A stretch of DNA of 64,000 nt from Streptococcus marmotae. GTDB taxonomy: Bacteria > Bacillota > Bacilli > Lactobacillales > Streptococcaceae. The stretch lies in the NCBI RefSeq assembly GCF_001623565.1, contig NZ_CP015196.1:1943501-2007500 (forward strand). Reading direction: 5' to 3'. The notes below the pieces were generated by a model. It did not search any database. It was given only the letters and a program-made list of their open reading frames with translations, and was not told the DNA's origin. Below are positions 10,286 to 18,976 of this stretch, piece after piece (position 1 is the first letter of the stretch; each line of letters begins with the position of its first letter). The translations under genes were made by a program, and so were the position numbers.

Positions 10286-12238
10286 ATGTTCTATCTCAAA
10301 TTAGCTTATGGTAACATTCAGAAATCCTTTCAAACTTTTGCGCCCTTTATTCTAGCGACTTTAGTCCTTTTCGTCCTGAATTGTTCGATTATCCTCTTGA
10401 TGCTAAGTCCTATTGCAAAAACAATGGGAACAGGAGCGCTAGCGCTTGGTTTAGGTAGTGGAGTTCTTACGATTTTTTCTCTTATCATGGAAATCTATAG
10501 CTTTAATTTCCTAATGAAGCAGCGTGGTAGGGAATTTGGTTTATACAATATGCTTGGCATGAATAAGAAAAAGCTGGCCTTGATTGCCACGCTTGAATTG
10601 CTGATGATTCTTATTCTGGTCATTGTTCTAGGAAGTATCTTGAGTGTAGCATTTGCCAACCTAATGTACTTGATTTTTGTCAATCTGATCCATGGAACAA
10701 ATCTGCATTTTGCTCTTTTCCTCAATAGTCTCATTTTCTCAGGGATATTTTTCCTTTTGGAACTCTTAACTATTTATAAAGTACAGTTCTCATCTCCTCT
10801 CATTTTATTTAAAAGTAAAGAAGAAGGTGAGAAAGAGCCAAGAGGGAATAGTCTTCTTGCCATTTTGGCCCTCATTTGTCTTGGTGTAGGGTATTATCTA
10901 TCTCTTTCATCTAGTCAAGTTACGCCGATTGTCGTTTTATACAGCTTCTTTATTGCGGTTTTATTTGTCATTGCAGGAACCTATCTCTTTTATATTAGTT
11001 TTATTGCTTGGTATTTGAAACGTCGTCGCAAGCAGAAGAAGTATTTCTATACACCGGAACATTTCATCGCAACATCCCAGATGATTTTCCGTATGAAACA
11101 GCACGCAACAGGGCTTGCCAATATTACTATTCTTGCTATTATGGCCTTTGTGACGATTGCAACAACTACGTCGCTTTATACTAATATGACAAATACTATG
11201 GATGTGCTCTTTCCGAAAGAAAGTAGCATTACCTACCACGTTCAAAGCAGGCAAGAAGGAGAAGCATTCTTTCAGAAAACGGTGCTTGATACCTATCCGG
11301 AAAAAGCAAACGATAGTGTGAGTTATCTCAGTTTTGCTGAAACGATTTCCTATGACGGTAGTAAGACCCTTCCTTTAAATAAAGAGACTCTGAATCATCC
11401 TTCTATTACTGGATTTACCACTTTGTATATTATGACCCAAGAAGATGTTCGAAAATTGGGCAATACAATTCCTGAGTTAAAAGAGCAGCAAGTTGGATTT
11501 TACTGCCCAAATCAGACCAGTCATCTGGAATCAGTTGTTCTTGGAAAAAAGACCTTTGACGTCGTAGAAGGTGTACAAAATATTCAGGTTTCTGACTTGC
11601 TAAACACCTATAATCCTGCTCTACTTATCGTAAGCAATGATCAGGTACTCCAAGAATTTGTCCAAGCCTTTAAAGAAAGTAGGGACAAAGGAGAACAGTT
11701 GGTGAATTATCAAGTCCAGACCAATCTAAGCCGTGAGGAATTTCAAGCCTTGGTCGGAGCAACTGATGGAAATTTCATGACAGAAGACGGGAGTCAAAGT
11801 CTGGGGTTTGTTGTCCAAAAAGAAGACTTCCAAAATGAAATACTCGGTTTTGTAGGTGGTTTCCTCTTTACAGGATTCTTGCTTGGCATCAGCTTCTTAT
11901 TGGGGGCTGCCTTGATTATCTACTATAAACAGTATTCTGAAGGGCATGAAGATAAGAAATCTTACAAGATTCTTCAAGAGGTGGGAATGAGCCAAACCGC
12001 TGTTAAAAAGACCATTAACTCTCAGGTTTTACTTGTCTTCTTTATGCCGCTAGGTATGGCCATTCTCCATTTTATCGCCTCACTTACCATGTTGAAGCAG
12101 ATGTTGCTCATGTTTGGCGTAACCTCACACAAGATGATTTATACTGTAAGTGGCATAACCATTCTCCTTATCTGCTTGCTGTATTACATTATTTACAAAT
12201 GGACAAGTAGGGCTTATTACCGCATTATTGAAAGATAG
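10286..12238 (+). CDS. BceB-like ABC transporter permease (FtsX family)
   Basis: A 650-residue permease with the BceB layout: about ten membrane segments and a large extracellular domain (about residues 300-520) between TM7 and TM8, which in this family carries the peptide sensing and resistance function. Segment arrangement is consistent with FtsX/MacB-type domains at both ends. It partners the ATPase just upstream. In BceAB modules the transporter itself signals to the BceS kinase through the membrane; here that kinase is frameshifted (12998-13935). Confidence 0.88.
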   Translation: MFYLKLAYGNIQKSFQTFAPFILATLVLFVLNCSIILLMLSPIAKTMGTGALALGLGSGVLTIFSLIMEIYSFNFLMKQRGREFGLYNMLGMNKKKLALIATLELLMILILVIVLGSILSVAFANLMYLIFVNLIHGTNLHFALFLNSLIFSGIFFLLELLTIYKVQFSSPLILFKSKEEGEKEPRGNSLLAILALICLGVGYYLSLSSSQVTPIVVLYSFFIAVLFVIAGTYLFYISFIAWYLKRRRKQKKYFYTPEHFIATSQMIFRMKQHATGLANITILAIMAFVTIATTTSLYTNMTNTMDVLFPKESSITYHVQSRQEGEAFFQKTVLDTYPEKANDSVSYLSFAETISYDGSKTLPLNKETLNHPSITGFTTLYIMTQEDVRKLGNTIPELKEQQVGFYCPNQTSHLESVVLGKKTFDVVEGVQNIQVSDLLNTYNPALLIVSNDQVLQEFVQAFKESRDKGEQLVNYQVQTNLSREEFQALVGATDGNFMTEDGSQSLGFVVQKEDFQNEILGFVGGFLFTGFLLGISFLLGAALIIYYKQYSEGHEDKKSYKILQEVGMSQTAVKKTINSQVLLVFFMPLGMAILHFIASLTMLKQMLLMFGVTSHKMIYTVSGITILLICLLYYIIYKWTSRAYYRIIER

Positions 12239-12293
12239 ACCTTGTTCATTAACAACTGGATATTAGGCGTATTCTGTATAGAATAGATTACAG

Positions 12294-12321
12294 AAAAAGT
12301 GGCTTTGTCGGTCACTTTTTT
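12294..12321 (+). terminator. Terminator between bceB-like and bceR-like genes
   Basis: AAAAAGTG (12294-12301) pairs with CACTTTTT (12313-12320), ending in T. The stem is A/T-heavy, so some read-through into the regulators is likely. Confidence 0.6.
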
Positions 12322-12335
12322 GATACAATAAGACT

Positions 12336-13001
12336 ATGAACAAAGACAAAATTTATATCGTAGAAGATGATGAAACGATTGTACAGCTATTGATGAGTCA
12401 TCTGAGCCAAAACTATCACGTGAAAAGTGTCCATAATTTTCGTGCAGTGAGCCAAGAAATAGCAGAATGGCAACCCGATGTGGTTCTTATGGACATCAGT
12501 CTTCCGTACTTTAATGGCTTTTATTGGACGACAGAAATTCGCAAGACCATGACCATGCCGATTATTTTTATTTCCAGTAGCGATGATGAAATGAACGCTG
12601 TCATGGCTATGAATATGGGAGGAGATGATTTTATCGCCAAACCCTTCTCCCTTCCTCTTTTGGATGCTAAAATTGCTGCCTTTTTGCGCCGCATCCAACA
12701 GTTCACACAGATTAATCACCTTGTCTTAGAGGATTACCAATTGAATATGGACGGGCGTTTCAGCTACCAAGATAAGCACATCCAACTCTCACCGACAGAG
12801 ACCAAAATTCTCACTACCCTTATGCAACAGCAAGGTCAGGTTGTAACCAAGGAAAAGCTACTGGAGCAACTGTGGGAAAACGAGGAATTTATTGATCAAA
12901 ACACCTTGAATGTCAATATGGCACGTTTACGTAAAAAAGTCAGCGAACTAGGATTTGATCGTATTCATACCATTCGTGGAGTGGGGTATATTGTTCAATG
13001 A
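12336..13001 (+). CDS. BceR-like OmpR-family response regulator
   Basis: A 221-residue response regulator: receiver domain (about 1-120) with phosphoacceptor D53 in VVLMDISLP, the acidic pair at E10-D11, and a conserved lysine in IAKPF; then a winged-helix DNA-binding domain ending in HTIRGVGYIV. It should bind the two TNACA-N4-TGTAA boxes upstream of the ABC transporter. The ATG has no Shine-Dalgarno sequence, and a TACAAT -10 lies at 12324-12329, so the transcript may start at or next to the ATG (leaderless). The kinase frame overlaps its end by 4 bp. Confidence 0.9.
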   Translation: MNKDKIYIVEDDETIVQLLMSHLSQNYHVKSVHNFRAVSQEIAEWQPDVVLMDISLPYFNGFYWTTEIRKTMTMPIIFISSSDDEMNAVMAMNMGGDDFIAKPFSLPLLDAKIAAFLRRIQQFTQINHLVLEDYQLNMDGRFSYQDKHIQLSPTETKILTTLMQQQGQVVTKEKLLEQLWENEEFIDQNTLNVNMARLRKKVSELGFDRIHTIRGVGYIVQ

Positions 13002-13935
13002 TCATAAAATTTCTCAAAGAATATGCTGGTTGGTACCTTGTTTATCTTACTATCGGGTTCAGTATATTCGTCTTGTTTCTTCTCTATCAGCTTCCATTTG
13101 ATTTTCTCTTACAAAGTCTCTTTTTTATCAGTGTTCTCCTTGCTATCTGGACTGTTTGGCTATTTTTTCATTTTAAACGAAAACAAGAAATCATTGAAAA
13201 CTTTACGGGAGAAATAAAAGGAACAGAGCTCAATTTGCCATCTGATTTGGCTTATTTAGCCTTGTTAGAACGCGAGAAAGAAGCAAGTAACGCCCTCATC
13301 CTTGCCTACAAATCTCGTGAAAATGAGTGGCAGTCCGTGATCAAAATGTGGTCTCACCAGATGAAAGTCCCCTTGGCTGCCCTCTCTTTGATGAGCCAAA
13401 CAAATCAGCTTTCTCAAACTGAGGTCAATCACCAATTACTACGACTTGACAATTATATGACAAATCTTCTCAATTACATGAAGTTGTCCAATCAGACCAG
13501 TGATTTTCGCTTTGAGATGATTGAGGTTCGAGAACTGATTGTCGACTTGGTTAAAAAGTACCGCAGTCAGTTTTTGCAAAAGGAGTTGAGTCTTGACATA
13601 AAAGGGAATGGCAGGTAAAAAGCGATCGGAAGTGGCTATCCTTTTCCCTGTCCCAAGTGATCGATAACGCTATTAAGTACAGTCAAAATAAAAAATCCAT
13701 TATCATTCATCTGGAAAATGGCGTCACGATTATCGATCAGGGGATTGGAATTTTACCAGAGGATCTTCCCCGCTTATTTGACGAAGGATTTACCGGTTAC
13801 AATGGGCGTGAACATCAGAAAGCCAGTGGATTTGGTCTTTATTTGACCAAACGGGTGCTCACCCAGTTAGCCTTATCGATTGATATTAGCAGTCAAATTG
13901 ATCAAGGAACTCAGGTTCGTATTTGGAAGAAGTAG
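12998..13935 (+). pseudogene. BceS-like intramembrane-sensing histidine kinase, frameshifted
   Basis: Two adjacent frames together make a complete BceS-type kinase. The first (12998-13618) has two membrane segments with a short loop (about 12-57) and the H-box with H120 in WSHQMKVPLAA, then stops after KGNGR. The second frame continues as EWQVKSDRKWLSFSLSQ and holds the N-box (VIDNAIKYS) and G-boxes (DQGIGI, GFGLYL). A single missing base near the AAAAGGG run at 13600-13606 explains the break. Either the kinase is inactivated in this strain or this is a sequencing error at a homopolymer. The ATP-binding half lacks its own start signals. Confidence 0.85.
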
Positions 13936-13944
13936 GAGAAGCAG

Positions 13945-14664
13945 ATGAAGCTAGCCCTTGTTTCTGGTCTCATGACCAGTCATGCAGTTGAACTGCAACT
14001 GGAACGAATTGAACAATATTGTAAAGAAGCAGCAGAATGCGATATTATCGTTTTCGGAGAAGCCTATCTCCAAGGATTTGATGGCCTTACATGGTCTTAT
14101 GATAGGGATAAAAAACGGGCAGTTGAACAAAACTCCCCCGAAATAAACAGGCTAAAAACAATTGCTCAAACCTATCAGATGGCCATTTCGATTGGCTTTT
14201 TTGAGAAAAATGAAGAAAAACTCTACAGTAGCCAATTATGTATTGGGGCAACTGGAGATATTCTGTCTACCTATCGACGAATTTCACAAGGCTGGAAAGA
14301 GAAAGGTGTAGGCAAACAGTATCAAGAAGGACAGCGTTTTGAGGTCTTCGACTATCAAGGTACACGCTTTGTCACAGCTATCTGTGGTGATTTATGGCAC
14401 GAAAATTTGTTGAATCGTCTGACTGCCTTAGAATATGATATCTGCCTTTGGCCTGTTTACATCGATTATTCACCTGAAGAATGGCAGACTGCACAGCATG
14501 AATATGCGGAGCAGACAAAAAAGCTGTCTAAGCCTATCTACCTTGTTAATTCCTATTCAATAGACAAACAAGAGGCTTATGGTGGAGTCTATCTCTTTGA
14601 AAACGGGCAGATTACTCCTATCCTACCAATAGGAAACCACGGAATTGTGAAAATAGAATGCTAG
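13945..14664 (+). CDS. Carbon-nitrogen hydrolase (nitrilase superfamily)
   Basis: A 239-residue cytosolic amidase-type enzyme. The catalytic Glu (E39 in VFGEAYLQG) and Cys (C147 in TAICGDLWH) are clear. At the usual Lys position of the YRK motif the protein reads YRRIS, so the Lys is Arg112 unless a nearby lysine (for example in WKEKG) takes its place. It is shorter than typical 260-290-residue members. AGGAG precedes the ATG, only 9 bp after the kinase remnant, so it is probably read with the bceRS transcript. The substrate, an amide or nitrile, is unknown. Confidence 0.8.
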   Translation: MKLALVSGLMTSHAVELQLERIEQYCKEAAECDIIVFGEAYLQGFDGLTWSYDRDKKRAVEQNSPEINRLKTIAQTYQMAISIGFFEKNEEKLYSSQLCIGATGDILSTYRRISQGWKEKGVGKQYQEGQRFEVFDYQGTRFVTAICGDLWHENLLNRLTALEYDICLWPVYIDYSPEEWQTAQHEYAEQTKKLSKPIYLVNSYSIDKQEAYGGVYLFENGQITPILPIGNHGIVKIEC

Positions 14665-14698
14665 TATTATTTACATAATATATATTATGTAAATAATA
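14665..14698. terminator. Perfect 34-bp A/T palindrome after the nitrilase gene
   Basis: All 17 base pairs match; the core is TTTACATAA...TTATGTAAA. It begins one base after the stop codon. The same TTTACATAA arm forms terminators at 16370-16379/17805-17817 and 23067-23092. It probably acts as a terminator on both strands, although no long T-tract follows. Confidence 0.5.
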
Positions 14699-14797
14699 TA
14701 CCGAATTATCTTTCTATGCTGCTTCCTGACACAAAAATTTTTCAGATTCACTTGCAATACTACTATAAAAATCTCTGTATGGATTCTAAATAAGGGC

Positions 14798-14825
14798 TTG
14801 AAAACGGTTTAAAAGATGATATACT
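14798..14825 (+). promoter_or_regulatory. Promoter of the phosphohexomutase gene with a cre-like site
   Basis: TTGAAA (14798-14803), a 16-bp spacer and TATACT (14820-14825). The -35 lies inside TTGAAAACGGTTTAA (14798-14812), which matches the cre consensus with one mismatch at a fixed position, suggesting CcpA control. Confidence 0.65.
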
Positions 14826-14848
14826 AGGAATACATAAAGGAGGAAGTT

Positions 14849-16360
14849 ATGTCACATCATGCTTTGCAAAATGGGTCTGATATTCGTGGAATTGCGATTG
14901 CAACAGACGAATTGGCCGTTAACCTCACACCTGAGGCCGTAATCAAAATCGTACATGGCTTAGTTCGTTGGCTGTGTCAAGACGAGACCCTTCATAAGGT
15001 CTATCAAGAAGGTCAATTAACCATTGGAATTGGTCGTGATAGTCGCCTTAGCGGACCTAGTTTGGTTGAAACCTTTACAAAAGAAGCCGTCCGCCTGGGA
15101 ATACAAGTGATTGATTTTGGTCTCGCAACGACCCCAGCCCTTTTTATGAGCACGCAGTATGAGGAATTTTCATGTCATGCCGGTATCATGGTAACAGCAA
15201 GCCACTTACCGTATTACTTTAATGGGATTAAAATCTTCAGCCAAAAAGGCGGTGCAGAACATGAGGATATTACTTTTATCCTAGAAAATGACGAAGTATT
15301 ACCAGCTCAGGAAAATGGAGCAATTCGTTCGGCGGACTTATTGACACCGTACGCAGCCGATTTGGTTGGAAAAATCCGCTTAGCAAATCAAGGGAAAGAA
15401 GAGCCATTAAAAGGACTACACATCATTGTAGATGCAGGAAATGGAGCTGGAGGTTTCTTTGCGGACAAGGTCTTACAAGCTTTAGGAGCAGATACAAGTG
15501 GTTCTCAATTTCTTGATCCAGACGGAACCTTCCCAAATCATATTCCAAATCCAGACAACAAGGAAGCTATGGCGAGTATTCAAGCAGCAGTCCTTAAACA
15601 TCAAGCTGACTTAGGCATTATCTTTGATACGGATGTAGACCGTGCTGCCTTGGTTACTCAATCAGGAGAGATTTTAAATCGAAATAATCTCATTGCCGTT
15701 CTCAGCCAAATCATTTTACAAGAACACCCTGGAACAAGCATTGTAACCAATTCCCCAACTTCTGAGCATTTGAAACGCTTCATTGAAGAATTAGGTGGTA
15801 AACAGATTCGCTATATCTCGGGCTACCGTAATGTCATCAATAAAGCGATTCACACCAATCAAGAAGGGATTGATTGTCAACTGGCCATTGAAACATCTGG
15901 CCATGCTGCCTTTAAGGAAAATTATTTCCTTGATGATGGAACCTACGCCGCAGCCAAAATTCTTATGCTCTTACCACGTTTACAAGCAGAAGGCCGGAGT
16001 TTGGATGATTTAATTGCCCAGTTGAAACAGCCCGTAGAAACACAAGAAGTCCGCTTTAAACTAGAAGTGCCTGATTATCGCGCATTAGGCGAACTAGTGA
16101 TTGCGGACTTACAAGCACAAACGATTGACGGCTTTCACTTTAATCCAGAAAATGAAGAAGGAGTGCGTTTTGATGTCACCTCGCCATACGGAGATGGCTG
16201 GTTCTTACTGAGAATGAGTCTTCATGAACCTTTATTGGTTCTCCAAGTGGAAAATGATCAAGCAGGTTACATTGTTCCAATCCTCAAGTGTCTATCTGCA
16301 TTTTTAGCATCCTATCCTCAGGTGAATAAAACAAAAATGAAAGAAATAATCGGAGAATAA
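14849..16360 (+). CDS. Phosphohexomutase (phosphomannomutase/phosphoglucomutase family)
   Basis: A 503-residue alpha-D-phosphohexomutase that moves phosphate between C1 and C6 of a hexose phosphate. The active phosphoserine is S118 in TASHLPYYFNGIK, the metal-binding loop is FDTDVDRA (about residue 258), and a sugar-binding ETSGHAAF motif follows. The C-terminal phosphate-binding domain is present. AAAGGAGG precedes the ATG. The gene is longer and more divergent than the housekeeping streptococcal phosphoglucomutase or GlmM, so the preferred sugar is uncertain. It stands alone and is followed by the terminator interrupted by the ISL3 element. Confidence 0.85.
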   Translation: MSHHALQNGSDIRGIAIATDELAVNLTPEAVIKIVHGLVRWLCQDETLHKVYQEGQLTIGIGRDSRLSGPSLVETFTKEAVRLGIQVIDFGLATTPALFMSTQYEEFSCHAGIMVTASHLPYYFNGIKIFSQKGGAEHEDITFILENDEVLPAQENGAIRSADLLTPYAADLVGKIRLANQGKEEPLKGLHIIVDAGNGAGGFFADKVLQALGADTSGSQFLDPDGTFPNHIPNPDNKEAMASIQAAVLKHQADLGIIFDTDVDRAALVTQSGEILNRNNLIAVLSQIILQEHPGTSIVTNSPTSEHLKRFIEELGGKQIRYISGYRNVINKAIHTNQEGIDCQLAIETSGHAAFKENYFLDDGTYAAAKILMLLPRLQAEGRSLDDLIAQLKQPVETQEVRFKLEVPDYRALGELVIADLQAQTIDGFHFNPENEEGVRFDVTSPYGDGWFLLRMSLHEPLLVLQVENDQAGYIVPILKCLSAFLASYPQVNKTKMKEIIGE

Positions 16361-16369
16361 AGAAAAATA

Positions 16370-16387
16370 GTTTACATAACTTTTGTT
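16370..16387. terminator. Left half of a terminator split by an IS
   Basis: TAGTTTACATAA followed by CTTTTGTT. Without the 1414-bp IS and one TSD copy this joins to TTATGTAAACTA (17808 onward), giving a perfect 12-bp stem with a CTTTTG loop: the shared terminator between the convergent phosphohexomutase and xerS genes. Confidence 0.75.
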
Positions 16388-16442
16388 GGCTCTATAATAT
16401 CTGTAGTGGGTACGCCCGCCACAGAGATTATGGAGCCTTTTT
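16388..16442 (+). terminator. Terminator hairpin inside the ISL3 left end
   Basis: GGCTC-ATAAT-TCTGT pairs with ACAGA-ATTAT-GAGCC across one-base bulges, then TTTTT. It would stop transcription entering the transposase from outside. The same structure is present in copies 2 (59414) and 3 (60764). Confidence 0.75.
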
Positions 16443-16511
16443 CAGTGTAGAAAAAAAGTTCCATATGACCTATAATGAAAAGCGACAAAACTATCATTTA
16501 GAAAGACTCAT

Positions 16512-17768
16512 ATGGAACAACTAAATCTTATCACAAATTTTCTCAAAATGAAAGACAAAAATATCACTATCACTAATGAATGCGACATGGGAACACACTT
16601 AGAACTCCACGGTCACTTGGATTACACAGCCCCTAAATGCCCTTCCTGCAAGGGACAAATGGCTAAGTACGACTTCCAGAAAGCCTCTAAAATCCCCTAC
16701 TTAGAAACTGCTGGCTACCCGCTACTTATCCGCCTTCGAAAGCGTCGTTTCAAGTGCAAAGACTGTGGGAAAATAGCGGTCGCTGAAACTCCTATTGTTA
16801 AGAAGAACCATCAAATCTCTGTCGCTGTCAACCAGAAAATCGCACAATTACTCATCGAAAAGCAAGCAATGACACATATCGCACACAGACTCTCCATTTC
16901 TACATCTACAGTTATTCGAAAACTCAATGAGTTTAAATTTGAAACGGATTGGGATAAGCTTCCAGAAGTCATGTCCTGGGATGAGTATGCCTTCAAGAAA
17001 GGGAAAATGAGCTTTATCGCTCAAGATTTTGACACAAATAACATCATCGCTATCCTTGATGGAAGAACGCAAGCAACCATCCGAAATCACTTTCTGAGAT
17101 ACCCTAGACAGGTCAGAAATCGCGTTAAAATCATCACTATGGACATGTTTAGCCCTTACTATCAACTAGCCAAACAACTTTTTCCTCATGCCAAAATCGT
17201 GCTGGATCGCTTCCACGTTGTGCAACATTTAGCTCGTGCTATGAACCGTGTCCGCATACAAATCATGAATGCTTTTGACCGCAAATCGCATGAATACAAG
17301 ACGCTCAAACGCTACTGGAAACTGGTACAACAAGATAGCCGTAAACTCAGTGACAAGCGGTTTTATCGCCCTACTTTTCGCATGCATTTGACCAATAAGG
17401 AAATCTTAGACAAGCTCCTATCCTACTCAGATGAGTTACGACAACATTATGAACTCTATCAACTTCTTTTATTCCATTTCCAAGAGAAAAACTCAGATCA
17501 TTTCTTTGACCTAATTGAGCAAGAAATAGCCACTGTTAACCCTATTTTCCAGACGGTATTTAAGACGTTTCTAAAGGATAAGGACAAGGTTTTAAACGCC
17601 TTGGAATTGCCTTATTCCAACGCTAAATTGGAAGCTACCAATAATCTTATCAAAGTCATCAAGCGTAATGCCTTTGGATTTCGGAACTTTGAAAACTTCA
17701 AAAAGCGGATTTTGATTGCCATCAATATCAAAAAAGAGAAGACCAACTTGGTCCTCTCTAGATGTTAG
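16512..17768 (+). CDS. ISL3-family transposase (copy 1)
   Basis: A 418-residue transposase. The N-terminal zinc-finger region has CPSCKG and CKDCGK; a helix-turn-helix follows (about 115-140, HIAHRLSISTSTVIRKL); the DDE catalytic domain contains WDEYAFKKG, TMDMFSPY, DRFHVVQH and NAKLEATNNLIK. The ATG lies 124 bp inside the element's left end. It differs from copies 2 and 3 at a few residues (for example RQVRNR and LARAMNRVRIQ here, RKVRNR and LSRAMNRVRTQ there), so copies 2 and 3 are closer to each other. It ends in KTNLVLSRC. Confidence 0.93.
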   Translation: MEQLNLITNFLKMKDKNITITNECDMGTHLELHGHLDYTAPKCPSCKGQMAKYDFQKASKIPYLETAGYPLLIRLRKRRFKCKDCGKIAVAETPIVKKNHQISVAVNQKIAQLLIEKQAMTHIAHRLSISTSTVIRKLNEFKFETDWDKLPEVMSWDEYAFKKGKMSFIAQDFDTNNIIAILDGRTQATIRNHFLRYPRQVRNRVKIITMDMFSPYYQLAKQLFPHAKIVLDRFHVVQHLARAMNRVRIQIMNAFDRKSHEYKTLKRYWKLVQQDSRKLSDKRFYRPTFRMHLTNKEILDKLLSYSDELRQHYELYQLLLFHFQEKNSDHFFDLIEQEIATVNPIFQTVFKTFLKDKDKVLNALELPYSNAKLEATNNLIKVIKRNAFGFRNFENFKKRILIAINIKKEKTNLVLSRC

Positions 17769-17821
17769 CTGACATCTACCCACTACAGTTGACAAAGAGC
17801 CCTTTTGTTATGTAAACTATT

Positions 17822-18892
17822 TTATAATTGATCCAAAGCATTTTTTTGTTCATCATTGACAATGTGGGTATAGAGGTCTGTAACCTGCGTATTCGCATGA
17901 CCCAATTGATGGCTGACAAGCACTTGAGATTTTGTTGCATCATAGAGACGAGTAGCTAGCGTATGGCGGAGCTTATGGGGTGTGACCCGAATTTTAAAAT
18001 CTGCAGAATATTTTGCGACCATTTTTTCAATACTGGACGCATCCATACGATTTGGCAAGCCACGGTATTCCGATAAGAAGAAAGCGAAATCTGTCTTTTC
18101 AGCCTTATAGCGTTGCTGACGAATGGCCAGATAGGATTCCAAGTAAGGCTTTGCGAACCCCGCTACATGAACCGAGTCTCGTTTCCCACCTTTTCGTGTA
18201 ACATCAATCATCATCATCTTGACATTGACATCAGCCAGATTAAGATTGACCGCTTCAGAAAGACGTACTCCAGAAGCCAGCAGTAGGGCTAGAATGGCTA
18301 AATCTCGTTCTTTGTTTTTTTGGAAGGAAGAGAGAGCACGCTTTGACAGTTTGACGGGATATTGGGTCTCAACATACTCTAAAAACTCCATGGTTTCGTC
18401 CCCCAAAAAGAGTTTTTGCTTGATATTTTCAGCTCTAGCAGCAAGCGTTTCCTTTTTCTTCTTCGTTGAAACCTTCTTCATAACATTACGGTAAAAATAA
18501 GGCTCTCCCTGATCATTTTCAACTTCCTCAGTCAGGTATTTGTAGAGGCTTGATAGAGCAGACAAGGTACGATTAATTGTCGTTTGTGATACCCCATTTT
18601 GTGTCGTATTGGCATTCAGCAAAGGTCTTTCCCGTAGATAGAGAATAAAGGATTCCATGTCTTTCTTAGTGAGCTGTTCCAAGGTATCTAAAGGAATTTC
18701 AGCCATGGTCGTTACCGATACTAAATCCGTATCGATTAACCATTCAAAAAAACGTCGGTATTCTTTCAAATATTCATACAAGGTCGTAAAACTGTAGGGG
18801 ACAGCCAACTTTGATTGGTAGTAGTCCAAGACATACCACGGCATTATTTCCTTTAATTGTTCGATTTTTTCTAGTAGTAATTCGCGTCGCAT
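17822..18892 (-). CDS. xerS: XerS tyrosine recombinase
   Basis: A 356-residue tyrosine recombinase of exactly the streptococcal XerS length. It resolves chromosome dimers at dif during division, acting as the single Xer protein of streptococci with FtsK. N-terminal SAM-like DNA-binding domain (about 15-125). Catalytic residues R210 (GVRLSEAV), K234 (TRKGGKR), H306 and R309 (HKLRH), H332 (LGHANTQ) and the nucleophile Y341 (DLYTHI). The frame is open to 19033, but the ATG at 18892 with GGAGAATTCTT upstream gives the canonical [10 protein letters not shown] start. The dif site lies 54-84 bp upstream and overlaps its promoter. Confidence 0.96.
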   Translation of the reverse strand: MRRELLLEKIEQLKEIMPWYVLDYYQSKLAVPYSFTTLYEYLKEYRRFFEWLIDTDLVSVTTMAEIPLDTLEQLTKKDMESFILYLRERPLLNANTTQNGVSQTTINRTLSALSSLYKYLTEEVENDQGEPYFYRNVMKKVSTKKKKETLAARAENIKQKLFLGDETMEFLEYVETQYPVKLSKRALSSFQKNKERDLAILALLLASGVRLSEAVNLNLADVNVKMMMIDVTRKGGKRDSVHVAGFAKPYLESYLAIRQQRYKAEKTDFAFFLSEYRGLPNRMDASSIEKMVAKYSADFKIRVTPHKLRHTLATRLYDATKSQVLVSHQLGHANTQVTDLYTHIVNDEQKNALDQL

Positions 18893-18922
18893 AAGAATTC
18901 TCCAAATTTTCTTCTTATCCAG

Positions 18923-18951
18923 AGTATAGCACAATAATAGATATATTTCAA
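18923..18951 (-). promoter_or_regulatory. xerS promoter overlapping dif
   Basis: On the minus strand TTGAAA (18951-18946), a 17-bp spacer, and TATACT (18928-18923) preceded by TGC. The -35 hexamer is the last six bases of the dif-like site. Confidence 0.75.
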
Positions 18952-18976
18952 GAAAATTATAGTTTTTCGGAAAGAT
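18946..18976 (-). other. dif: difSL chromosome dimer resolution site
   Basis: 31 bp beginning ATCTTTCCGAAAAACTATAA and ending TTTTCTTGAAA on the minus strand. This corresponds to the atypical streptococcal/lactococcal dif: imperfect arms with a central region, just upstream of xerS. Gene orientation across the window switches from mostly + to mostly - at this point, as expected for the terminus. Confidence 0.9.

Larger units (their letters stand above)
16388..17801 (+). mobile_element. ISL3-family insertion sequence, copy 1 (intact, 1414 bp)
   Basis: The ends are imperfect inverted repeats: left GGCTCTATAATATCTGTAG, right (reverse complement) GGCTCTTTGTCAACTGTAG. An 8-bp target duplication CTTTTGTT flanks it (16380-16387 and 17802-17809). 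One transposase gene lies inside. The left end itself folds into a terminator (16388-16442) and the transposase 3' end carries another hairpin (17735-17759). Copies 2 and 3 of the same length lie at 59414-62249. Confidence 0.93.
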
